DNA of 64,000 bases from Isochrysis galbana (lineage: Eukaryota; Haptophyta; Isochrysidales; Isochrysidaceae). The stretch is taken from assembly GCA_018136815.1 (NCBI GenBank), contig CM030931.1:2781801-2845800 (forward strand). Reading direction: 5' to 3'. A model generated the notes under the pieces. That model was not told where the DNA came from. It made no database searches and saw only the letters and a program-made list of their open reading frames with translations. A program made the translations under genes and the position numbers. Positions 53,857 through 62,138 of the stretch are shown piece by piece (position 1 is the stretch's first letter; each line of letters begins with the position of its first letter).

Positions 53857-54486
53857 ATGGTTGCCGCTCTGTGCCCGAGTGCCCTAGTTCTCTTCTGCTG
53901 TACGGCTTGTCCAGCAAGAGCAGGCCTACACCCTCTCTGCTCTGTCGGTCCGTCAGGTCCTACCAATGGCGAGACTCCCTCTTGGCCGCGCCCGAAGCTC
54001 CGTGTCAAGGCAATGCCTCCACCACCTGTACACCGGCGCGAGTCCAACCAAAGGAGGCAGACCGCAGACATCGCGGAGTACACAGCGGATGGTTTGCGGC
54101 TTAAGGAGCGCGTTGCGCTTGAGCTTGTGGACGATTCCCGCTTGCGCACACTCGTCGTCCGATCGGCTGAGCCTGCACTGGTATTCTTCTCTAATGGTTC
54201 CGGAGAATGCCTGCTCGCCGAGGCTTTGCTCGAGCGAAGCGGAGCAGAACGGCAGAGGCAAGTGCGCTACCGCGAGAGCGATCAACTCAGAATTATGAAG
54301 GCCCCTATCGCAACATGTGGCCGCTTATTTGCCTGGACCCGATCTCAAGGACAGCCTCTGTCATTTGGGAGATTTCCAGCGTGCGTACTTTTTGTGAGGG
54401 GCTCACCAGTTTCCACCCTTTTTGGGTCGTTCACACAGCAGGAGCTTGCTAGATTCCTAGAGGATGGATTCAGCAAGGTGTCTTAG
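53857..54486 (+). CDS. Thioredoxin-fold protein lacking CxxC
   Basis: 209 residues. ATG 53857 gives a signal peptide (MVAALCPSALVLFCCTACPA). A basic linker follows, then a helix (ADIAEYTADGLRLKERVALE). The thioredoxin-like fold starts at about residue 100: EPALVFFSNGSGECLLAEAL aligns with the strand and active-site helix, with the usual WCGPC replaced by SGEC. The end, FPACVLFVRGSPVSTLFGSF then TQQELARFLEDGF, has the strand, turn and helix order of a thioredoxin C-terminus, but the cis-Pro region is altered. It is therefore likely non-redox, a binding or chaperone-like member in the ER or plastid. The fold call is from pattern only. Host-like codon use; no intron needed. Confidence 0.6.
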   Translation: MVAALCPSALVLFCCTACPARAGLHPLCSVGPSGPTNGETPSWPRPKLRVKAMPPPPVHRRESNQRRQTADIAEYTADGLRLKERVALELVDDSRLRTLVVRSAEPALVFFSNGSGECLLAEALLERSGAERQRQVRYRESDQLRIMKAPIATCGRLFAWTRSQGQPLSFGRFPACVLFVRGSPVSTLFGSFTQQELARFLEDGFSKVS

Positions 54487-55171
54487 GATTTGCTAGTTTG
54501 TGACGCGTACATCAGAATATGATATTGTGCGAGCTCGTAGTATGAGTTTGAGACCCCACTTCTATCTATATATAGTATATATCTACATCTGACATCTGGG
54601 CTCTAAGAAGGGCGTGAGCCATCAATGGCGGAGCCGAGTTGGGGCCGTTTGCCACCAAAAGTCCTTTTAATATTCTCGCCTCGCGCGTGGCCATGTGCTT
54701 CAGCTATGCTACCACGCTGGCACTCCTGCCTTTCCCCACTCAAACCTGCCTTGCAGCTTGCAGACACAGACGCGCGCCCCTCGGCGGCGACTCCGGCGAA
54801 GAGGAGCCCCTCTTTGGAGGCCAAGTGGGCGTTGATGGACGCGCGCCCCTTTGCGGCGACTCCGGCGCAGGGGAACTCCTCTTTGGAGGCCAAGTGGGCG
54901 GTGATGGACTCGCTGCACCTCTGCGAGACAAGTCACAAGTCGTCAGATTGGGACGCGCTCACGCGCTCACCACCGCCCGTGGCCGGTGAGTCCATGGCCG
55001 CAGTCGACGACCGCGAGGCCACGCCGTTGTGGCCATAGGAGTTTGCTCGCGAGATCGGGCTCGCCGCGCGCCTGCAGAGTCACTTCCCCGAACTCGACTT
55101 CGAGTTTGTCTCGCAGCGCGGCGGCCACAAAATCTTCGCTCGCGCCTTCGGCTCCGGTCGTCATGTCGAGT
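54487..55171. repeat. Coding-like fragment with 66-bp tandem duplication
   Basis: 54660-54685 has CCTTTTAATATTCTCGCCTC (seen also near 45508 and 61507). 54764-54908 holds two 66-bp units that read DARPSAATPAKRSPSLEAKW and DARPFAATPAQGNSSLEAKW on the plus strand. 55031-55170 stays open on + (EFAREIGLAARLQSHFPELD) but the minus strand is equally plausible (MTTGAEGASEDFVAAALRDK). It is cut at 55171 by a family B element. Probably part of a broken gene. Confidence 0.35.
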
Positions 55172-55465
55172 TCAGGTGTCGTTCCGTCAATTGTGGGTCA
55201 TCAGTCGAATTGAGCGATCGAATATCCACAGTTGTATAGAGCAGTATTTTAAAACTAAATGCAGACTAGCATAACAACTTTTTCTCTCTGCTTCCCCCCG
55301 CGGTGCGTGTTCCCCCCGGGGGGACGCCGCGTTAGCGCTATTCCCCTGCGTCTCCTCTAAGATCGACAACTACATAAACACTCGATTTGAGAGATATTTC
55401 GCACGGATGACAATCACATCGGTGCACGCCGTGCATGGGCACGGCTTGATGTGCATCGGTCCCCT
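55172..55465 (+). repeat. Family B element (copy 4), cut by LTR element
   Basis: Begins GGTGTCGTTCCGTCAATTG after CAG and has the same internal order as copies 1 and 2, but ends inside the GC hairpin unit at GATGTGCATCGGTCCCC, where LTR-retrotransposon sequence takes over. Confidence 0.75.
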
Positions 55466-56675
55466 GACGGATTGGAGGTTACGGATGGAACAGGAGGGAC
55501 CGAACGGGACGGAAGGTAGGCGGCGGAAGGCACGGCCTTTCGGCCATTGATTGGCGGGCGGGACGGGCAGACCATCTTCCATGGTTGGAGGATGGATGGC
55601 GGGCAGTGGCGAGGGCGAGCGCGAAGACGGAGCGGACATAGTGGATCGCGAGGGTGGGTGGGTGAGTGAGTGGATTTGGTTGGTGTTGTAAGATTGCTTG
55701 TTACGACTGAGCGAGAGCGAGAGCGAGAACGAGGGAGCGAGGAGCGACTGGGGCGAGGGACGAGGGCGACAGAGGCCGACAGGGTACCAATCCGACGAGT
55801 CCGACAACAATCCGAGACACGCACACTTGACTTTCACCCAACATTCCTCCACACTAACGTATCTTTCTCCACTTGGGCGGGGAAGACACAGAAGGAAGGA
55901 AACAAGGAAGAGAAAGCCGACAAGAGAGCGACGATGCGACGGAAGAGCCGACGGCGAACGGCGGTTACCGCGAACGAGTAGGTAGAAAGTAAGGAGGGAA
56001 TCTACGTGCGTAAACCGAAAGGGGGGAGAGGGTAGGCTTCGCGCGGGGGGAAAAGTCCGCAGCGACGAACGCCTACGACGAGGGCGAGAGCGAGCGCGGG
56101 GGAACGACAGCAAGGAGGGACCAAAGGCAGGGCAAGGCCCAAGGTGCAAAGGAGCGAAACAGGAGCGAGACAGGCCACAAAGGGGCGCAACGGCAAGGAG
56201 CGAGGGGCGAGTTACGAATGAAGAGTTCTACAAATTACGAGTAAAACTCCGCGGCAACAAGAACGACTGGGCTCGAAGACGCCTACGGTCGGAAGTGCCG
56301 ATCGCGGATGCGACACCCCCCTGCTAGAATCGAGCGTCCTCGCGAGGTAGAGGTGAGCGAAACAGATGGGGACAGAAAGCAAGACAAGGCAAATAAGCAA
56401 TTAGGGTGAGCCACACCCGTCCGGACTGGGAGGTGAAGAATCGGCGGTCGGCACGGCAGTCCGCAAGACCGCAGGATTCAGTATAATAGTCCCCTCTCTT
56501 CTCTCTTTTACGAGAGTTTTACCTGAGGGTTTAGGCGGTGTGGCGACGCCCAACTATTACACGGCTGGCCCTATTACAAACGCTTGGAAGAGTCAAGTCA
56601 GTGCTTTGCAAGTGTTCCGTGAGAAAGACGAGGGCTCGCGGACAGACAGCAAGAGAGCTCCGCGCGGGGGAAACC

Positions 56676-56757
56676 GTTCGGCGACCGCGGGGGGGGAAAT
56701 TCGGCGACCGCGGGGGGGCAATTCGGCGACCGCGGGGGGAAATTCGGCGACCGCGGA
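56676..56757. repeat. G-rich minisatellite, about 22 bp x 4
   Basis: Four tandem units of AAATTCGGCGACCGCGGGGG with variable G-run length. Confidence 0.85.
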
Positions 56758-57239
56758 GGAGCGGCAGAGATAAAGAAAACGAGCGTAGAACCAACGAAAC
56801 GAGGGCGAGACGGTCAGAACTCGCCGGAGGTGACAACCAAGTCTACTAGAGAGCGGAGCGCTGTCGGCATCCGAACGAGGGCCTCAGAGCGGCAGCGAAC
56901 AAAGGCCGATGTCCAAAGGGCTTCGGGCGGTAGCGCGTCGGAGCGGTACCACGGGGTCGAGAGCGAAGCTGTGAAAGCATACCACCACTCCCCGAGCACA
57001 AACCACGCTCGATGAGGACGGGGCACGAGATGGGGTGGAGGATCCACTGCATGGGGATGCAGAGCGGGCAGAGGCTCCGAAGCTCCCACATGGGCGACAT
57101 GCACGTCGCGTGGGAGTGAACGGAGGCGAGACGAGCGTCGTGGATGGGTATCAAGGGCGACTTCGGGGCCGGTCCGATGCATGTCCGTGAGACCGTGCGC
57201 GCGCGAGGTCCCGGTGAAGGCGGGAGAAGGCTGTAGTCG

Positions 57240-57517
57240 GGCCCGCTTTGATGTCTGTGAACTGGTAGCGGTTGTCAGTGGATGTGCGTTGTCGTAGTCA
57301 GTGACGAGGTCGGCACAGCGGCGTAACAGTTCTGTTAGGGGCTCCCAGGTGGCCGCGGATCGCGGATAACCGCGCCACTTGACGAGGTAATGGCGAGCTT
57401 GTCCCTGGCCTTTGCGATCGAGTAGAGCTTCTACTAAGTGTTCATCAGATTGAAGGGGGTCATCATCCGTGAGCGTGTAGTAGGGTGGGGCACCGCCCTC
57501 GTCTTCAGGCGGGGGCC
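57240..57517 (-). pseudogene. Gag-chromodomain fusion (chromovirus integrase tail)
   Basis: The minus strand reads PPPEDEGGAPPYYTLTDDDP, then EHLVEALLDRKGQGQARHY, LVKWRGYPRSAATWEPL, TELLRRCADLVTDYD. The middle part is a canonical chromodomain (E.LLD.R, YLVKWRGYP, ATWEP), as found at the C-terminus of Ty3/gypsy chromovirus integrases, which it targets to modified histones. The preceding PEDEGGAPP residues are gag (compare 35524-35560), so everything between mid-gag and the chromodomain has been deleted in frame. The right side joins a LINE endonuclease at 57517. Confidence 0.85.
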
Positions 57518-58327
57518 CGGCGGGATCTTGGCTTCAATCTCCGTAGCCCGTCGGGGAGGTGCTATTGCAAATGTCGCTACCATTGGGTGGTGATCCGATG
57601 CCGCTATGCCCGTGAAAACTTTTAGATCTATATATGCCTTATGCCATCTCCACGTGGAGTAATATCCAGCGGCGTAAACTCGATCTATCCTAGTGTGTGT
57701 TTGATGTCCGCATCTTGTGTATTGGGCCTTGAGGCCCGGATTGACTAGCACGTGTACATCGGTGAGTCCGTGCGTGGCGAGCGCCCTCGCCAGGGCTTTA
57801 CCTCCCGTGTTGGCGTAGGGGGCCGCTCCCGCGCTGGAACGGGTGTCCCTGTTTACGCTTTCTACACAGTTAAAGTCGCCCGCTAATACGATGTGGGGAA
57901 GTATTTCCGCCGCCGCGTGTAACATTTTGATTTCTTCCTTGCGTTTACTAGGCTGCGCGTTTAAGTATATAGAGGATAAGGATATTGTTTCATGTCCGAT
58001 TTTAGCTTTAACCACTATCAGTCTCCCCGGGATAACTACCGACCAAGATTCTACTACTACGTCGCTTCTGTCCTTTCTCATGGCTACCGCCACTCCGCTC
58101 CCGGGGTCACCCCTGGGCGCGGGAGATTGAAACCAGTCCCAACCTAGGGACTGGGCCAGGTTGCGCACCCTTAGGTGCCAACCATCGCTGTAGTAATAGT
58201 AATGCAGTTCTTGCGCGTAACGAATGTGGATTCCTCCTAATCTCGCTTGCGCTAGAGTCGATGCTAACTTGTGCTTAGCTCCATTCAAATTGTATGTTGC
58301 AATCTTAACTTCGTTACTACTCACCAT
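57518..58327 (-). pseudogene. LINE ORF2 endonuclease (APE type), truncated
   Basis: Begins MVSSNEVKIATYNLNGAKHK. All catalytic landmarks of an APE-like nicking endonuclease are present in order: YNLNG, AQELHYYY, GVAVAMRKDR, SSIYLNAQ, LAGDFNCVES, RIDRVYAAGY and AASDHHPMVA. The frame then enters foreign gag sequence after KIP. This domain nicks target DNA to prime reverse transcription. It would be active-looking but cannot support retrotransposition without the lost RT. Confidence 0.88.
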
Positions 58328-59979
58328 GGCGGTATAAGCAGCTGACACCGTTTACACAGTACCCTGGATACGCTTTATTAGGTTTGAGATTGCATTTTAC
58401 CATACAAATTTGCTTACCCGTCTTGGGATCTTTCGCCCAACATCCTGGGATGTCGTGGCTAGATGAGCATTGAACGATTTGCCGCCCTTTCAGGCGGTTG
58501 TTCTTGCATTCGCCGGCCATGAAACGACGGCATGGCGCCGCCGCCTCGAGCCCCATCATGGCTCGATAATCCATGGCGTTGCTTATTGCACGTTGCTTGC
58601 TTCTTGCGTTGTTCCGCTTTCGCCTTGTCTTGCTCGCAAGTACATTGGCGGAAGCTCACTTGGTTCTTACGCAAAAACGATATGGCCCATGGTTTGTCGT
58701 AGCCTTTGCAACCTCCCGGGGTGCCGTGTATAGCAATCTCGCCCTCAGGGGTTACGCATTCAACCAAAGAGCGGACCGCGTAGTCCAAATTGAAATTCTC
58801 CCCGTCGTCGAGGGTCACGTGGATGTTCCTAGGGAAGCGATGCCCTAGGGCGGATGTGTCCGTGTAGACATAGAAGTGCCAAATCGGACGCTTGCCCGAT
58901 TCCACTTTGGTGATTCCCTCAAGGGTCGTCTTGGCGCGCTGTTGATTGCCCCTCAGCACGTGGAAACCTTCGCGCTCCAGCGCGCTAGCCAGGTGTCGAG
59001 TCTTAGTCTTGTATGCTTTGACCGGGTCAAAGATACGAAGGACGATGTATGTGGCTACCTCCTTTAGAGAGGATCGGATCGCGCTTGACTTGCGGGGGGC
59101 TGGGTCGGCTAGTGCCCCATAGGTGATCACGAATTCGTGTGCGACGCCCGATAGGGTAGCTTGAATTTTGTCGCCGTATGCGGCCTTGAACTGATCGTGT
59201 GCGTCATCATCGACATAAAAAATCCAAGGCCCCTTGCGACCTTTGTCCATCCAATCCGGGGTGGCGTCCAAGCCCTCTAGCTTGGAAAGAAGGAACTTCA
59301 TGTAGGTTGCCATGTCCTCGCTCTTGATGTCCTTCTTGTCGTCGGCTTGCTGCGCTAGCTGTATGTAGAAGGGAGTGTCCTCCGGTTCTTCTTCCTCATC
59401 TTGATCATGAGGGGGTGAGGCGAATTGCGTTGCTATGGGAGGATTCGGTTTTGGGTCCGACTGCGGGTCCGCTCGCTTGCGCGAGGGTAGCGTGGGTTGT
59501 TGGGTGGGTTGAGGTGGGGCTTGCTGCTTCTGTGCTGGCTGCTGTGCCATGGGTCCAGCCGCTTCGGCGTACGATCTCTGGTTGGTGTTCTTTGAGAGGT
59601 TGGAGGCCGAAAAGGCCCCCAAGATTGATTGTTGTGTGAAGTGCCCGCCCACGAGGGGTGCACTGATGGTAGGAGTTGCCACCATGGGGGTGACAGCAGT
59701 GCTGTCACCCACCATGGGGAGTCCTTGTTGGGGTGGCAAGGCGGCAGTGGCAGGAGGCAGGGTCAGAGACTGGCCCTGTTGATCAGCAGGGAACAGGACT
59801 CTGCCTGTTCCCTGCTTCTGGTGGTGTTGGGGAGGCGAGGGCGGGAGGATCATGTCGACGTCACTGTCTGTGAGGGGGGTGGCCTGCGAGCGCTTTGGCT
59901 CCGGCGGCTTGGGGCGGCCCCGGTGGGGCGTTGTGGCGGCGGGGGGCTGGGAGGTGGGAGCGGTCGGCGCGCGCTCCAT
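58317..59979 (-). pseudogene. LINE ORF1 with CCCH-type zinc units
   Basis: Starts MERAPTAPTSQPPAATTPHR. Residues 1-190 are Pro/Gln/Thr-rich; there is an acidic stretch (QDEEEEPEDTP), then the conserved core (MATYMKFLLSKLEGLDATPD, WMDKGRKGPWIFYVDDDAHD, FHVLRGNQQRAKTTLEGI, GHRFPRNIHVTLDDGENF, GTPGGCKGYDKPWAISF). After a frameshift come two Cys/His units: CRRFMAGECKNN...CSSSHD and YCVNGVSCLYRH. These look like CCCH fingers rather than the CCHC knuckles common in LINE ORF1. The protein presumably coats LINE RNA. Confidence 0.8.
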
Positions 59980-59984
59980 CGCTG

Positions 59985-60002
59985 AAACTATAATAATAGT
60001 TT
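59985..60002. other. Hairpin adjoining LINE ORF1 start (L5)
   Basis: AAACTAT-AATA-ATAGTTT, a perfect 7-bp stem six bases from the ORF1 ATG. The sequence differs from the L1/L2 hairpin but the structure and position are the same. Confidence 0.75.
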
Positions 60003-60324
60003 TTCTCTCTCTCACTCCTTCTAACTCCTCTCCCTCTCCCTTTCTCCCTCTTTTCTCCCTCGCTCTGCGCGCGCTTTATCACTATTCACAATTCGTGGAT
60101 GTGTCTTTTTACCTTCTACTAAGTAATCAACTGGAGGTCGGGACTTGCTTTTCCTGCAATTGGGGAGCTCACGGGGGACGGAAGAAGAGGAGAGGGAGGG
60201 TTGCCGGGGCCACCAGGGCAGCTCTGCCTCTGTGAGGGCGGAGAGGCAGCTGCGCTCGCTGTTGGTGGTGTATAGTGGGGCACGTGTGTCAACTGCTCAC
60301 CGTGCCAGCGCAACCGGCTCGCTC
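60003..60324. promoter_or_regulatory. Upstream region of the 60325 gene
   Basis: Begins with a CT-rich tract (60003-60065). The downstream frame is open from about 60145 but without ATG before 60325. Confidence 0.35.
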
Positions 60325-61089
60325 ATGCAGGCGAGAGGAAGGAGATCTGTGGCCACAGCGCAGCGCTTCGAGATGAGCCGCAGAAAGGTTGCGGTGCACA
60401 AGCAGCAGCGCAGCCTGATGGACGACGAGCATCATGAAGCGATCAGGGCGGCGTGTGAGGCCAGCATGCTTGTCAATTGCACCAATCCCCAGCATTGTGT
60501 GCACTGGCTCGCCAAAGGTCTGAGCCAGAAGGTGGCACAAGAGAAAGCGCAGCTCACCACCATGGTCAACCAGGCCGCGGCGGCTGCGCGGCGGGCATGC
60601 AAGCGAGAGGTTCTGGCCGAATGTCAAAGTCCGCGGTACATATTGTATTGGCTCATTCGTGGGTTCAGCGTGCAGGAGGCAAGCGACATAATCCGACAGG
60701 CCTCGCCAGAGTGTAAGATCAAGGAGGCACACCTTCCAACTTCTCATATCGTCACGAGTCGCATCGCAAGGGTTCCTGGCTCAATCGTGGCTGGGATCAA
60801 GAAAAGCTGTGATGCACGGCTTAAGCCAAAGAAAAGGAAGCTAGTTCCTGGCTCAACCGTGGCTGGGATCAAGAAAAGCTGTGATGCACGGCTTAAGCCA
60901 AAGAAAAGGAAGCTGGTGGCCGCCAAAAAGGCTACACTGAGACAAATTCTTCCAAATGTCTCCAACCGCAACAACCCTCAAAACAAGGCTTACTGGCTCG
61001 CACGAGATTGTAGTACGCAAGAAGCGTGCTACCTAGCGCGGCTTGTCACGCAGCGGAATAGAATGAAGGCAGCCTTGAAGCGTTCTTGA
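60325..61089 (+). CDS. Unknown nuclear-type protein with repeated W-L-S-EA motif
   Basis: 254 residues from ATG 60325 (MQARGRRSVATAQRFEMSRR). Three diverged copies of one motif are visible: NPQHCVHWLAKGLSQKVAQE, SPRYILYWLIRGFSVQEASD and NPQNKAYWLARDCSTQEACY, that is [NS]-P, three to four residues, [YH]WL, x3, S, x2, [EV]A, each followed by a short helix. Between copies 2 and 3 a 72-bp unit is duplicated exactly in tandem (60772-60843 and 60844-60915, two base differences), encoding VPGSIVAGIKKSCDARLKPK plus KRKLV twice; KPKKRKL resembles a nuclear localisation signal. I know no named domain for this. Similar YW...RG.S..EA strings occur in some algal-virus and phage proteins near HNH nucleases, from memory only. 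Confidence 0.65.
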   Translation: MQARGRRSVATAQRFEMSRRKVAVHKQQRSLMDDEHHEAIRAACEASMLVNCTNPQHCVHWLAKGLSQKVAQEKAQLTTMVNQAAAAARRACKREVLAECQSPRYILYWLIRGFSVQEASDIIRQASPECKIKEAHLPTSHIVTSRIARVPGSIVAGIKKSCDARLKPKKRKLVPGSTVAGIKKSCDARLKPKKRKLVAAKKATLRQILPNVSNRNNPQNKAYWLARDCSTQEACYLARLVTQRNRMKAALKRS

Positions 61090-61607
61090 AGCGGGAGAGT
61101 TTATCATTCAAGCCGAAAGCGATGGTGAGTAAGCTACTCATGCTGGGTGGACGGTAAAAATTGTAGGCCCTGCCGCATAGCTCTCCCCAACCTCTCTCAT
61201 TTTGCTGCAGGCTTCTTCTCGCCGAAATCGCACATCGCACCATTTCCCGGCGAATGAAAACCAAGATTTGCTCGTGCTGGCAGGTGGCTTCCCTGGAGTT
61301 TTGGGCCATTGCGCTACAATCAAAAGATGTAGCGCCCCCACCCCCAACAATAGTGCAGTTAACAGTTAAAATCATCGTTCTACTACGACGAATGACCGTC
61401 CTACTCATCGCTCATGGCCACATCGCCCTCGCTCGCTAGACCAAAAAAAATCATGAAGGGGACCACGAGCGCTTACAGGATGCGCCCTCTAAAAATAATA
61501 CTACTAAACCTTTTAATATTCTCGCCTCAGCACAGAAGCGTTCATTTACCCCTTTCCCTGCTAGCACCTTCCGGTGTCACCTGGAGCTTACTTGACACTT
61601 CACATAT
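61090..61607. other. Intergenic with short repeat block
   Basis: ACCTTTTAATATTCTCGCCTC (61506-61526) matches the block at about 54664. Nothing else recognised. Confidence 0.4.
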
Positions 61608-62000
61608 GTGGAAGCACACACGTATATCCACGAGCGGGTCAGCCCGCAGTCGGTTCCGGACGAGCTATACACTCCGCTAAAATGGGGACGAGCGTACGAC
61701 GGGCCGGCTGAAACAGCGTACCCGATCCCGCAAGAGTACACATTTAAAGACACGCATAAAACGCTAGAAGACATTAATGTCAGGTCCAAACACCGGAAAC
61801 CGGTAACACATAAATCGAACCCATTAGTTCAGCGGCGGCGAGGGCTGGATACACAGAACTTGACCGGTAGCTTCCTCTCCACCTTGCTCCCAGCGGCATC
61901 GATGCCGATAGCAAAGCGGGATATTCATCCAGTGAGAGAGGTAGTAACGAAACCTACAAATTACGACCTGACGAGGCACAAGACACCACAAAGAACGTAG
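61608..62000 (+). CDS. Short unknown open frame
   Basis: About 130 codons, not starting with ATG (GTG at 61608). It contains VPDELYTPLKWGRAYDGPAE and PIAKRDIHPVREVVTKPTNY. Third positions are less GC-rich than in the other genes, and no domain is recognised. It may be a 3' exon of a low-expressed gene, a foreign fragment or chance. Confidence 0.25.
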   Translation: MEAHTYIHERVSPQSVPDELYTPLKWGRAYDGPAETAYPIPQEYTFKDTHKTLEDINVRSKHRKPVTHKSNPLVQRRRGLDTQNLTGSFLSTLLPAASMPIAKRDIHPVREVVTKPTNYDLTRHKTPQRT

Positions 62001-62138
62001 ACATTCGCTCTTCGGTTGCGATTGCCCCTCTCCATGCACGTGTGCCCACCAACACTGCTAGCGTATCGTGAGTGGTGCAGGGGGACGTTCGTGTAAAAAA
62101 GTCGGTACGCTGAAGCCCTCAGCCAGTTGTCTTAGCCC

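Larger units (their letters stand above)
55466..57517 (-). mobile_element. Rearranged LTR retrotransposon: pol end - LTR - gag start
   Basis: In minus-strand order: an in-frame junction of gag residues to an integrase chromodomain (57517-57240), a 3' non-coding part, a polypurine tract (AGCAGGGGGG, just above 56314), an LTR starting TGTCGCATCC at 56314, leader, and the first residues of gag (55640-55466). An LTR with internal sequence on both sides implies a tandem or recombined element. It is almost identical to 35838-36687 over the LTR-gag block, so the family was recently active. Confidence 0.75.
57518..59979 (-). mobile_element. LINE copy L5: ORF1 and truncated ORF2 endonuclease
   Basis: The best-preserved LINE copy. 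The 5' hairpin lies at 59985-60002, ORF1 runs from ATG 59979 to a stop at 58317 with one frameshift near 58585, and ORF2 runs from ATG 58327 to 57518, where the LTR element cuts it. The ORF2 ATG lies 11 bases inside the ORF1 end, in a different frame. Reverse transcriptase is absent. Confidence 0.85.

Noticed and set aside
54625..55038. 137-codon plus-strand frame as an intact gene
   Set aside because: Both strands are equally open, a tandem duplication dominates, and the region is cut by a repeat; left as a fragment.
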